DNA of 64,000 nt from Streptomyces sp. MMG1121. GTDB lineage: Bacteria; Actinomycetota; Actinomycetes; Streptomycetales; Streptomycetaceae. The stretch is from contig NZ_LGDV01000186.1 in the NCBI RefSeq assembly GCF_001280015.1, positions 62,001 through 126,000 of the forward strand, read 5' to 3'. The notes below the pieces were generated by a model, which was not told the origin of the DNA, made no database searches, and saw nothing but the letters and a program-made list of their open reading frames with translations. Positions 26,627 to 34,619 of the stretch are shown piece by piece (position 1 is the first letter of the stretch; each line of letters opens with the position of its first letter). Both the position numbers and the translations under genes were made by a program.

Positions 26627-27406
26627 ATGCCGCAGTTCGACGTCGCCGGAGCGGTCCTGACATACGACGACGAGGGCCTTCGTGACGCGCGGGAGGTGCC
26701 CGTGGTGTTCGTGCACGGCTGGACCGCGAACCGGCACCGCTGGGACCACCAGACGGCGCACTTCTCCGCGAGACGCCGGGTCATCCGGCTGGACCTGCGC
26801 GGGCACGGGGAGAGCACGGGGGCCGGCGTGCGCACGATCGCGGAGCTGGCGGACGACGTGCTCGCCCTGCTCGATCACCTGGAGGCCGAACGGTTCGTGC
26901 TGGTCGGCCACTCCATGGGAGGGATGATCGCGCAGACCATCGCCCTCGCCCGTCCCGAGCGGGTGGAGCGCATGGTGCTGGTCGGCTCCATCGGCCGGAT
27001 GACGTACAGCCGCGGCCGCGGGCTCCTCATGGCCGTCTCCACCCTGGTGCCGTTCAGGCTGTTCGTGGCGGCCAACGTCCAGCGGGCCTTCGCACCCGGT
27101 CACCCGCGCGAGGAGATCCGTGCGCACATCCGCGCCGCGGCCGGCATCCCGCGCGAGGTCGTCATGACGCTGTACGGCGCCATGCGGGCCTTCGACGTCC
27201 TGGACCGGGCCGACGAGATCCGCACGCCCACCCTGATGGTGCACGGCTACCACGATGTCCAGCTGCCGGTGCGGCAGATGCTGCGGATGGCCAAGGCCTA
27301 CCCGGACGCGGTCGTCCGGATCCTCGACGCCGGTCATGAGCTGCCGGTGGAGAGGCCGGCCGAGCTGACCGCGGCCCTGGACCGGTTCCTGACCGGAAAG
27401 GTCTGA
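26627..27406 (+). CDS. alpha/beta hydrolase
   Basis: 259-residue alpha/beta hydrolase. Oxyanion motif VVFVHGWTANRHRW, LDLRGHGES, nucleophile elbow LVGHSMGGMIAQTIALARP (GHSMG), Asp in TLMVHGYHDVQLP and His in LDAGHELPVERP. Layout suits an esterase, lactonase or non-haem peroxidase-type hydrolase; substrate unknown. AGGAGG lies 6 nt before the ATG, so translation is probably efficient. The divergent neighbour is the baeRF gene. Confidence 0.88.
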   Translation: MPQFDVAGAVLTYDDEGLRDAREVPVVFVHGWTANRHRWDHQTAHFSARRRVIRLDLRGHGESTGAGVRTIAELADDVLALLDHLEAERFVLVGHSMGGMIAQTIALARPERVERMVLVGSIGRMTYSRGRGLLMAVSTLVPFRLFVAANVQRAFAPGHPREEIRAHIRAAAGIPREVVMTLYGAMRAFDVLDRADEIRTPTLMVHGYHDVQLPVRQMLRMAKAYPDAVVRILDAGHELPVERPAELTAALDRFLTGKV

Positions 27407-27685
27407 CCTGCGGCGCGCTTGGGGAAGTTTTTGCCTCTGGCCGGTTCCGGGCGGCGGAGGCCCGGTCCTGCCGCCCCCGCCGGATTTCGCACGGGCAAAA
27501 AGCGGCCGAAACTGTGAGGGAGGCGAGGGGGATCGTGTTACGTCCGCGTTGACTGCCTCGGGCAACTGACGGACGCTCGTCATATAGGTGCTCGATACAA
27601 CTGGTTTGTCGGCCGGATCCGTCTCCTCGCGGAAAGCGCAGGCGGGCACCGGATCCGGGCGCGAACCGGAGGCAGGAGGTAGCGC

Positions 27686-29527
27686 ATGTGCGGCATCACC
27701 GGATGGGTGTCCTACGACCGTGACCTGACCACCGAGGCCACCACATTGCATGCGATGACCGAGACGATGGCCTGCCGTGGCCCGGACGACCGCGGCACCT
27801 GGACCGAGGGCCCGGCCGCCCTCGGACACCGCCGTCTCGCGATCATCGACCTTCCCGGCGGACGCCAGCCGATGTCCCTGCTGACCCCCCAGGGAACCAT
27901 CGCCATGGTCTACTCCGGGGAGGCCTACAACTTCACCGAACTGCGCCGCGAACTCGAAGGCCGGGGCCACCGGTTCAGCACCGACTCCGACACCGAGGTC
28001 GTCCTGCACGGCTACCTCGAATGGGGTGACGCGGTCGCCGAACGCCTCAACGGCATGTACGCGTTCGCCGTATGGGACGGCCGTCACGACAAGCTCGTGA
28101 TGATCCGCGACCGTATGGGCATCAAGCCGTTCTACTTCTACCCCACCGCCGACGGCGTCCTGTTCGGCTCCGAGCCCAAGGCCGTCCTCGCCAACCCGCT
28201 GGCCCGCCGCCGGGTCACGCTGGACGGCCTGCGCGAGCTGTTCGTCATGATCAAGACACCTGGGCACGCGATCTGGGACGGCATGCGCGAGGTGGAGCCC
28301 GGCACCGTCGTCACCGTCGACCGCTCCGGTATCAGCACGCGTGTCTACTGGCGGCTGCGGACCCTCGCGCACACCGACGACCGCGACACCACCATCACCA
28401 CCGTGCGCTCCCTCCTCGACGACATCGTGCGCCGCCAGTTGGTCGCCGACGTGCCGCGCTGCACGCTGCTCTCCGGCGGCCTCGACTCCTCCGCGATGAC
28501 CGCGATCGCCGCCCGGCAACTCGCCGAACAGGGCGAGCAGGTCCGCAGTTTCGCCGTCGACTTCGTCGGCCAGACCGACAACTTCGTCGCCGACGAACTG
28601 CGCGGCACCCCCGACACGCCCTTCGTGCACGACGTCGCCAAGCTCGCGCAGACCGACCACCAGGACATCGTGCTGGACGCCCAGTCTCTGGCCGACCCCG
28701 CCGTGCGCGCCCAGGTGATCCGCGCCCGCGATCTGCCGGCCGGCTTCGGCGACATGGACTCCTCGCTGCTGCTGCTCTTCCGCGCCATCCGCGAGAAGTC
28801 CACGGTGGCCCTGTCCGGCGAGTCCGCCGACGAGGTCTTCGGCGGCTACCTGCAGTTCTTCGACGAGGAGGCGCGCCGCGCCGACACCTTCCCCTGGCTG
28901 GTGCGCTTCGGGCAGCACTTCGGCGACGACAGCGACGTCCTGCGCGGCGACCTGACCAAGTCGCTCGACCTGCCGGGCTACATCGCCGACGGCTACCGGA
29001 CCGCCGTCGCCGCGGTCGACCGGCTGGACGGCGAGAGCGACTTCGAGTACCGGATGCGGCAGATCAGCCATATGCACCTGACCCGCTTCGTACGCGCCCT
29101 GCTCGACCGCAAGGACCGGATGAGCATGGCCGTGGGTCTGGAGGTCCGGGTGCCGTTCTGCGACCACCGGCTGGTCGAGTACGTCTACAACGCCCCCTGG
29201 GCCCTGAAGTCCTTCGACGGCCGGGAGAAGAGCCTGCTGCGCGAGGCGGCCGCGGACGTCCTGCCGCGCTCGGTGTACGACCGGGTGAAGAGCCCGTACC
29301 CCTCCACCCAGGACCCGCTGTACGCCGTCGCCCTGCAGGAGCAGGTCAAGGACCTGCTCTCCCGGCCCTCGCACCCGGTCTTCGACCTGGTCGACCGCGA
29401 CCGGGTCCGGCAGGCCGCCGAACGCGAGACACCGGTCAGCACCCAGGTGGCCCGGCGCGGTCTGGAGCGCACCCTGGACATCGCGGGCTGGCTGGACGCC
29501 TACACCCCCGAGGTGGTGCTCAGCTGA
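27686..29527 (+). CDS. asnB: asparagine synthetase, glutamine-hydrolysing
   Basis: 613-residue class II amidotransferase converting Asp, Gln and ATP to Asn. N-terminal glutaminase domain starts MCGITGWVSYD with the nucleophilic Cys2 exposed after Met removal. The synthetase domain has the pyrophosphate loop TLLSGGLDSSAMTAI, ALSGESADEVFGGYLQFFDE and DRKDRMSMAVGLEVRVPFCD. Length fits the AsnB family. Streptomycetes often carry more than one copy, some serving antibiotic or siderophore pathways; nothing around it suggests such a pathway here. AGGAGG lies 6 nt before ATG. The 279-bp upstream region has no clear promoter I would defend. It overlaps the DUF4232 gene tail by 8 bp. Confidence 0.95.
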   Translation: MCGITGWVSYDRDLTTEATTLHAMTETMACRGPDDRGTWTEGPAALGHRRLAIIDLPGGRQPMSLLTPQGTIAMVYSGEAYNFTELRRELEGRGHRFSTDSDTEVVLHGYLEWGDAVAERLNGMYAFAVWDGRHDKLVMIRDRMGIKPFYFYPTADGVLFGSEPKAVLANPLARRRVTLDGLRELFVMIKTPGHAIWDGMREVEPGTVVTVDRSGISTRVYWRLRTLAHTDDRDTTITTVRSLLDDIVRRQLVADVPRCTLLSGGLDSSAMTAIAARQLAEQGEQVRSFAVDFVGQTDNFVADELRGTPDTPFVHDVAKLAQTDHQDIVLDAQSLADPAVRAQVIRARDLPAGFGDMDSSLLLLFRAIREKSTVALSGESADEVFGGYLQFFDEEARRADTFPWLVRFGQHFGDDSDVLRGDLTKSLDLPGYIADGYRTAVAAVDRLDGESDFEYRMRQISHMHLTRFVRALLDRKDRMSMAVGLEVRVPFCDHRLVEYVYNAPWALKSFDGREKSLLREAAADVLPRSVYDRVKSPYPSTQDPLYAVALQEQVKDLLSRPSHPVFDLVDRDRVRQAAERETPVSTQVARRGLERTLDIAGWLDAYTPEVVLS

Positions 29528-30053
29528 GGCCGATGGCCCGGTCCGCGGCCGCCGCCGTGGGCTGCCACCACGTCGTCACCGGCTCCCACACCAGGACCCG
29601 TGTCCCGGTGCCGAGCCGGCCAGCCGTGAAGGAGCGGCCCCGGTGCGCGGCCGAGGCGGCCACGGTGAGGCTGTCCGTCCGGCGGGCCTCGCGGTCCGCC
29701 GGGTCGGCGATGGTGCGCACGTCCGCGTAGACGGTCGCGCCCGCCGCGAGCCGGTAGCCGCCGGTGCTGCCCGCCGGCACCGGCAGCGCCGCCCCGTCCA
29801 GGTTCCCGAAGGTCACCGTGGGCACCCGGTCCACGGCGCACGCGCGGGCGCCGGGGTTGGCGACGCTCATGCGCACCACGGCCGGGTCCCCGGGCACGGC
29901 CTTCGCCCGGACCGTCAAGGACGCCTCGGCGCAGCGGACGGGCCGCGCCCGATCCGTGGGGGCCGTGGCGGTCGTGACTGCGTGGCTCGGCTGTGCGGCC
30001 AGCAACACGGCCGCCGCGGCGACGGGTACGGCGAGGGCGGCGCGGATGCGCAT
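29520..30053 (-). CDS. secreted DUF4232 protein
   Basis: 177-residue exported protein with signal peptide MRIRAALAVPVAAAAVLLAA and cleavage near AQPSHA. The mature part is a DUF4232 beta-sandwich: RCAEASLTVRAKAVPGDPAV, VANPGARACAVDRVPTVTFG with two Cys likely forming a disulfide, and a Thr/Trp-rich end. Function unknown; the family is abundant among secreted actinobacterial proteins. GGGAG lies 9 nt before ATG. Followed upstream on the same strand by the secreted peptidase gene at 30106, whose stop is 52 nt from this start, so the two may form one operon. Confidence 0.88.
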   Translation of the reverse strand: MRIRAALAVPVAAAAVLLAAQPSHAVTTATAPTDRARPVRCAEASLTVRAKAVPGDPAVVRMSVANPGARACAVDRVPTVTFGNLDGAALPVPAGSTGGYRLAAGATVYADVRTIADPADREARRTDSLTVAASAAHRGRSFTAGRLGTGTRVLVWEPVTTWWQPTAAAADRAIGLS

Positions 30054-30105
30054 GATGGTCTCTCCCTGTGGTGGTCACGTACGGGGTACGGCGGCCGAAG
30101 TGTCA

Positions 30106-31755
30106 TCAGTCGTCGGTGGTCGTCGTCACGCTCCAGTCGCCCCCGTCGGCCGGGCAGGAGCTGCCGCTCGGGGGCAGGGAGCCGTAGAGCAGGAAGTCGT
30201 CGGTCTCGTGATGGACGCACATGGAGGAGGCGTACCCGGTGTGGCCGTCACCCTTGTTGTCGAGCACCACCGCCGACGGCCCGAGCCGCGCGGCCGTCTC
30301 CACGGTCCACCGGTACGGCGTCGCCGGATCGCCGCGCGTGCCCACGAGCAGCATCTTCGCGGTGTCGACGTTCTTCACCCGGTCGCGGATGAAGTCGGTG
30401 CCCCTGGGGCGGCCGTAGCACATGAGCAACTGGGTGAGCCGGTAGCGGCCGAAGACCGGGGAGGCCTGCTCGTACGTGCCCAGCAGGTCCTTGAGGTCCT
30501 TGGTGAGCCGGGCGCCGTCGGGCCGGTCGGGGTCGTCCGCGCAGTTGATCGCCGTCAGTGCGGCCGGCAGGTTGTCCGCGGGGATGTCCTGCGGATCGAC
30601 CAGGCCGCCGTCCTTGCGGGGTCCGGCAGGGGAGGTCGCTGCCGTTGCCTTCACCGCCGCCGTGCCCGGGCGGAGCGGCAGGCCGACGCCGTCGGCGGCG
30701 AAGCTCAGCACGCCCCGGGTGTCGTCGTCCTGGACCAGCGAGGCCAGCGCCCGCTCCAGCGAGGGCCACAGCTGCTTGCTGTACAGGGCCTGGCTGATGG
30801 CGCCCACCAGGTCCTGGCCGGAGAACGAGGCGCCGAAGTCCGTGGGGGCCGGTTTCTCGTCGAGCGCGTTCACCAGCCGGACGATCCGGTCCCCGGCCGC
30901 GCGCCGGTCCTGGCCGAACGGACAGGCGACGTCCGCCGTACACCAGTCCAGGAAATCGTCCAGCGCGGTCTGCTGCCCCGCGGCCCCCGCCGCCCCCTGG
31001 GCGGACAGCGGCTCGGTCAGGGTGTCCACGCCGTCGAGGGCGAACCGGCCGACCTTGTGCGGGAACTGTGCCGCGTACACCGCGCCGAGCCGTGTTCCGT
31101 AGGAGAAACCCAGGTAGTTGAGCTTCTTGTCGCCGAGTGCCTGGCGGATGACGTCCAGGTCGCGGGAGACGTTCACGGTGCCTATGTGGGCCAGTACCGG
31201 GCCGGAGTAGCGGGCACACTCGGCGGCGTCCTGCCGCACGCGTTGGAGCAGCGCCTGCGGATGACTGAGGTCGGCGTGGTCGTCCGTCGTGCCCGAGGGC
31301 TCGTCGCCACCCTCACCGCAGCTGACGGGGGAGGAGCGGCCGACCCCGCGCGGGTCGAAGGTGACCACGTCGTATCCGTTGGTCAGATCCATGAACTCCT
31401 TTCCGTCAGCGGCGAGTTCACTGATGCCGGGCCCGCCGGGACCACCGAAGTTCAGCAGGACCGAGCCCTGTGACGCGCCGGTGGCCCGGTAGCGGGCCAG
31501 GGCGATGTCGAGGGTGCCCGAACGGGGCCGGGCGTAGTCGAGCGGGACGGTGACCTTGGCGCACTGCAGGTCCTTCGGCATGTCCGTGCCCTTGCAGGGC
31601 GACCAGGTCGGTTGCTGCCGGTAGAACCGGGACAGGTCGGGCTGCGGCCGCTCGGCGGCGGCCGCGGGCAGCCCGGCGCCGAGCAGCGCCAGCGTGAGGA
31701 CTCCGGCACCCGCGCAGCGCCGCACGGCGGGCCGTGTGGTCAGCTTGGCCAGCAT
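30106..31755 (-). CDS. secreted tripeptidyl aminopeptidase-like alpha/beta hydrolase
   Basis: 549-residue exported serine peptidase of the streptomycete SlpD/SlpE, tripeptidyl aminopeptidase type (S33). Signal peptide VRRCAGAGVLTLALLGAGLP ends near AAAAE. Catalytic features: oxyanion motif VLLNFGGPGGPGIS, YDVVTFDPRGVGRSSPV, nucleophile elbow YLGFSYGTRLGAVYA (GxSxG), Asp in LLVGTRGDPATPYRW and His in DNKGDGHTGYASS. The C-terminal Cys residues (near MCVHH and SSCPADGG) probably form a disulfide. It trims N-terminal tripeptides from extracellular proteins. GGGAGGC lies 6 nt before the ATG. DUF4232 gene follows on the same strand. Confidence 0.92.
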   Translation of the reverse strand: MLAKLTTRPAVRRCAGAGVLTLALLGAGLPAAAAERPQPDLSRFYRQQPTWSPCKGTDMPKDLQCAKVTVPLDYARPRSGTLDIALARYRATGASQGSVLLNFGGPGGPGISELAADGKEFMDLTNGYDVVTFDPRGVGRSSPVSCGEGGDEPSGTTDDHADLSHPQALLQRVRQDAAECARYSGPVLAHIGTVNVSRDLDVIRQALGDKKLNYLGFSYGTRLGAVYAAQFPHKVGRFALDGVDTLTEPLSAQGAAGAAGQQTALDDFLDWCTADVACPFGQDRRAAGDRIVRLVNALDEKPAPTDFGASFSGQDLVGAISQALYSKQLWPSLERALASLVQDDDTRGVLSFAADGVGLPLRPGTAAVKATAATSPAGPRKDGGLVDPQDIPADNLPAALTAINCADDPDRPDGARLTKDLKDLLGTYEQASPVFGRYRLTQLLMCYGRPRGTDFIRDRVKNVDTAKMLLVGTRGDPATPYRWTVETAARLGPSAVVLDNKGDGHTGYASSMCVHHETDDFLLYGSLPPSGSSCPADGGDWSVTTTTDD

Positions 31756-31961
31756 CGATCGCCTCCCGGGACGCCTGTCGCGGACCGGGCACGGCGCCCT
31801 CGGATCACCATAAGCGGGCCCCGGAGCGCCCGCCTCCGGACGAGCGGGACGCTGTCCGATGCCATACGCTTTGCACTTTTTACGCCCTCTTATTGATCAT
31901 TGAGAGGCTTTACGTGCGGTTCGATAACAGTGTCGCTCGACGGGGTGAAAGACCGATAAGC

Positions 31962-31989
31962 CATAACTCGCATGGTTCGCCTGCGTTCT
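31962..31989 (+). promoter_or_regulatory. sigma-BldN-like promoter of the chaplin gene
   Basis: CATAAC, a 16-nt spacer and CGTTCT fit the published sigma-BldN consensus CGTAAC-N16-CGTTGA at 9 of 12 positions. Chaplin genes are known BldN targets, and the element lies about 50 nt before the ATG. Confidence 0.5.
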
Positions 31990-32039
31990 ACGGGGTGCGG
32001 GTGACTGCCCGCTACGACGTCTGGAAGGCAGGGAACCCT

Positions 32040-32696
32040 ATGAGACGGGCAACCCGAAACGGAGTGATCGCCCTCGCCGCCGCCTCCGGAGCGATGGCCG
32101 TGACGCTGCCGGTGTCGGCCGCGTTCGCGGCCGACGGCGCGGATGCCGACGGCACCGCGGCCGGCTCGCCCGGGCTGATCTCCGGCAACGGCATCCAGCT
32201 CCCGGTGCACGTGCCGGTGAACGTGTGCGGCAACACCGTGAACGTGGTGGGGCTGTTGAACCCCGCGTCGGGCAACGCCTGCGCGAACCGCGCCGCGGGC
32301 AGGAGCGGGGCGTCGGCGTCCGGCGGCGCGTCCGCCCACGGCGGCACGAAGGACTCGCCCGGGGTGCTCTCCGGCAACGGCATCCAGCTCCCCGTGGACC
32401 TGCCGGTGAACGTCAGCGGCAACAGCGTCAACGTGGTCGGCATCGGAAACCCGGCCACGGGCAACCAGTCGGTCAACGGCCCCGTCGAGCACCCCCGCAC
32501 ACCCCGGCACCCGCACACCCCGGCCCCCACGCCGCCGGTGCCCGTGCGGCACCGCCCGGCCGCGCCCGAGCCGACGGTGTCCTCCCTGGCCCACACCGGT
32601 GCCGACGCCACCGTCCCCGCCGTCGCCGGCAGCGCCGCGTTCCTCCTCAGCGGCGCGATCCTCTACCGCCGCTTCCGCCCGGGCCGCTCCCGCTGA
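32040..32696 (+). CDS. long chaplin with LAXTG sortase signal
   Basis: 218-residue cell-wall chaplin, the amyloid-forming coat protein of aerial hyphae. Signal peptide GVIALAAASGAMAVTLPVSA, then two chaplin domains. Domain 1 (SPGLISGNGIQLPVHVPVNV, CGNTVNVVGLLNPASGNAC) keeps the Cys pair; domain 2 (SPGVLSGNGIQLPVDLPVNV, SGNSVNVVGIGNPATGNQS) has Ser in both places. A Pro/His-rich spacer leads to LAHTG, a hydrophobic helix AVAGSAAFLLSGAILY and a basic tail, the class E sortase signal. This matches ChpA-C-type long chaplins. The ATG follows AGGGAA closely. A BldN-like promoter lies upstream and a terminator downstream. Confidence 0.93.
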   Translation: MRRATRNGVIALAAASGAMAVTLPVSAAFAADGADADGTAAGSPGLISGNGIQLPVHVPVNVCGNTVNVVGLLNPASGNACANRAAGRSGASASGGASAHGGTKDSPGVLSGNGIQLPVDLPVNVSGNSVNVVGIGNPATGNQSVNGPVEHPRTPRHPHTPAPTPPVPVRHRPAAPEPTVSSLAHTGADATVPAVAGSAAFLLSGAILYRRFRPGRSR

Positions 32697-32712
32697 ACTC
32701 CCCCCACCCGCA

Positions 32713-32744
32713 AGGCCCCACCGGACGCCGGCCCGGTGGGGCCT
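32713..32744 (+). terminator. terminator after the chaplin gene
   Basis: 12-bp perfect stem, arms AGGCCCCACCGG (32713-32724) and its complement (32733-32744), 8-nt loop, starting 16 nt after the chaplin stop and before the next promoter. Confidence 0.75.
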
Positions 32745-32769
32745 CGCCGCGACGCGGTAGGTTGATCCG

Positions 32770-33279
32770 GTGACGGACGGCATACGGGGGCGGTGGCGGG
32801 CGCTGCCGCGCTGGGCCCGCCGGGTTCTCGTGGTCTACGCCGCCGGACTCGTGGAGGGGACCGGCGACCACGCCGTCGTCCTCGCGCGCGGCGGACCGCA
32901 CGCCTACGCGGGCTTCGGCCCGCCGCCGCTGCAGGTGTTCTTCGTCGCCCTGGTCGTCCTCGACCCGCTCGCCGCCGCCCTGACCCTGCGGCTACGGCCC
33001 TCGGGCATCCGGCTGGCGGCCGGGGTGATGACGCTGGACGTCCTCGCCAACTGGTACGTCAACCGGGCCTGGGTGAAGGCGAATCCCCAGGAACTGCTGC
33101 AGCCGGTGGGGCTTTTGCCCATCACCCTCTTCGGGCTGTTCGTCCTCGCGACGGCGCTGCCGCTGCTCCGTACGGTCGCCGGTGGCGCAACGGCCGATCT
33201 CCCCGTGGCGCGGCCCCCGTCGATCCGGAAGGATGCGGCACGGCAATCCGGTCCCGACGGAAATGGAGCTCACCGATGA
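32770..33279 (+). CDS. small integral membrane protein, unknown function
   Basis: 169 residues with about four hydrophobic segments (for example LQVFFVALVVLDPLAAALTL and LLPITLFGLFVLATALPLLR) and a hydrophilic basic tail. No family recognised. The GTG is 7 nt after TAGGTT, pointing to a leaderless mRNA. Its stop overlaps the ATG of the GNAT gene (ATGA, 33276-33279), so the two are translationally coupled; a functional link is inferred only from this. Confidence 0.75.
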   Translation: MTDGIRGRWRALPRWARRVLVVYAAGLVEGTGDHAVVLARGGPHAYAGFGPPPLQVFFVALVVLDPLAAALTLRLRPSGIRLAAGVMTLDVLANWYVNRAWVKANPQELLQPVGLLPITLFGLFVLATALPLLRTVAGGATADLPVARPPSIRKDAARQSGPDGNGAHR

Positions 33280-34130
33280 CCCCTGCGGCCCCCCACGACC
33301 TCGTCGTCACCCAGGCCACCCTCGCCGACTGGCCGGTGATCGCCGGGTGGGCGGCGGCGGAGGGCTGGAATCCCGGGGTGTGCGACGGGCCCGCGTTCTT
33401 CGCTCAGGATCCCGCCGGGTTCTTCCTCGGACGGATCGACGGGGAGCCGGTGTCGGCCATCTCGGTCGTCACCTACGGCCCCGACTACGCCTTCCTCGGC
33501 TGCTACCTGGTCCGCCCCGATCTGCGCGGCCACGGCCACGGCCTCACCACCTGGAAGACCGCCCTGGCCCATGCCGGGAACCGTACCGTCGGCCTGGACG
33601 GAGTCGTCGCCCAGCAGGACAACTACCGCCAGTCCGGCTTCGAACTCGCCTACCGCACCGTCCGGTTCACCGGCACCGCCCCCAAGGACGAGTCGCCCGC
33701 CGGCGTCCGGCCGGCCCGTTCCGCCGACCTCGCCGCGATCACCGCCTACGACGGCGTCTGCCAGCCGGCCGACCGGCCGCGCTTCCTCGCCGAGTGGCTC
33801 ACCGGCCCCGGCCACCGGGCCTTCGTCCGCCACGACGGCGAGCGCCTCACCGGCTACGGCGTGCTCCGCCCCGGCCACGACAGCCTGCGCATCGGCCCGC
33901 TGTTCGCCGACACCGCCGAGGACGCCCGGGCCCTGTTCGCCGCCCTCACCGCCGAGGCCGCCGGACGCGAGGTCGCCATCGACGTGCCCGAACCGAACGC
34001 GGCCGGCGCCGTCCTCGCCGAAGAGGCCGGATTCCGCGCCTCCTTCGAGACCGCCCGCATGTACACCGGTCCGGTCCGCGCGCACGCCCGGCACCGGGTG
34101 TTCGGCGTCACCAGTCTCGAACTGGGCTGA
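33276..34130 (+). CDS. GNAT-family N-acetyltransferase (tandem)
   Basis: 284-residue acetyl-CoA-dependent acyltransferase with two GNAT-like halves. The N-terminal half (1-130) has the motif A equivalent CYLVRPDLRGHGHGLTTWKT (RGxGHG), and the C-terminal half begins VRPARSADLAAITAYDG and ends with the YitH-like segment LAEEAGFRASFETARMYTG. Substrate unknown. Coupled by ATGA overlap to the membrane protein upstream; GGAG lies 7 nt before the ATG. The downstream deaminase gene is convergent, 12 nt away. Confidence 0.85.
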   Translation: MTPAAPHDLVVTQATLADWPVIAGWAAAEGWNPGVCDGPAFFAQDPAGFFLGRIDGEPVSAISVVTYGPDYAFLGCYLVRPDLRGHGHGLTTWKTALAHAGNRTVGLDGVVAQQDNYRQSGFELAYRTVRFTGTAPKDESPAGVRPARSADLAAITAYDGVCQPADRPRFLAEWLTGPGHRAFVRHDGERLTGYGVLRPGHDSLRIGPLFADTAEDARALFAALTAEAAGREVAIDVPEPNAAGAVLAEEAGFRASFETARMYTGPVRAHARHRVFGVTSLELG

Positions 34131-34142
34131 GTGGCAAGGGAG

Positions 34143-34619
34143 TTACGACCGGAAACGGCGCCGGTGCAGCTCCCGCACCTGCTCCACCAGCTCCGGCACC
34201 GGTCCCTCCACGGTCACGCCGGGCGCGACCTCGTGGACGGGCAGTGGCCGCACCGGAGCCTCAGGCACACCCCACTCGGCCAGCCAGCGGGTCAGTTGAG
34301 CGGCGGAGGCGACGTACACGATACGGCCGAGCCCCACCCAGGCGTGCGCGGCCGCGCACATCGGGCAGTGCTCGCCGGAGGTGTAGACGGTGGCCCCCGC
34401 CCGCTCCTCGGGCGTCAGACGCGCGGCCGACCAGCGGGCCAGCTCGTACTCGGGGTGGCGGGTGTGGTCCCCGCCGGCCACCCGGTTGCGGTCCTCGGCC
34501 CGCACCGTGCCGTCCGCCGCCACGAGCACCGACCCGAAGGGCTCGTCACCGGCGTCCAGCGCCTCGCCCGCCAGCTCCACGCAACGGCGCAGATGCCGCA
34601 GCTCACTGTCCTTCACCAT
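34143..34619 (-). CDS. nucleoside/guanine deaminase-like protein (CMP/dCMP deaminase family)
   Basis: 158-residue zinc-dependent cytidine-deaminase-fold enzyme. Motifs: EPFGSVLVAADGTV, the first ligand with catalytic acid in RHPEYELARWSAA (usual HAE is replaced by PEY, an oddity), and the second ligand pair SGEHCPMCAAAHAWVG (PCxxC-type, here HCPMC). It resembles guanine and tRNA-type deaminases; the altered HAE site makes activity uncertain. AGGAGG lies 10 nt before ATG 34619 and the gene start overlaps the end of the MFS transporter by 17 nt, so translation is coupled and a transporter-enzyme pair is implied. Confidence 0.8.
   Translation of the reverse strand: MVKDSELRHLRRCVELAGEALDAGDEPFGSVLVAADGTVRAEDRNRVAGGDHTRHPEYELARWSAARLTPEERAGATVYTSGEHCPMCAAAHAWVGLGRIVYVASAAQLTRWLAEWGVPEAPVRPLPVHEVAPGVTVEGPVPELVEQVRELHRRRFRS

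Noticed and set aside
27407..27685. Riboswitch or attenuator upstream of asnB
   Set aside because: There are some imperfect repeats (GTCCG/CGGAC) but no fold or motif matching a known class, and no consistent promoter.
26375..29374. Minus-strand open frame of 999 codons
   Set aside because: Antisense to the hydrolase and asnB; low-complexity composition without family motifs, while asnB is unmistakable on the plus strand.
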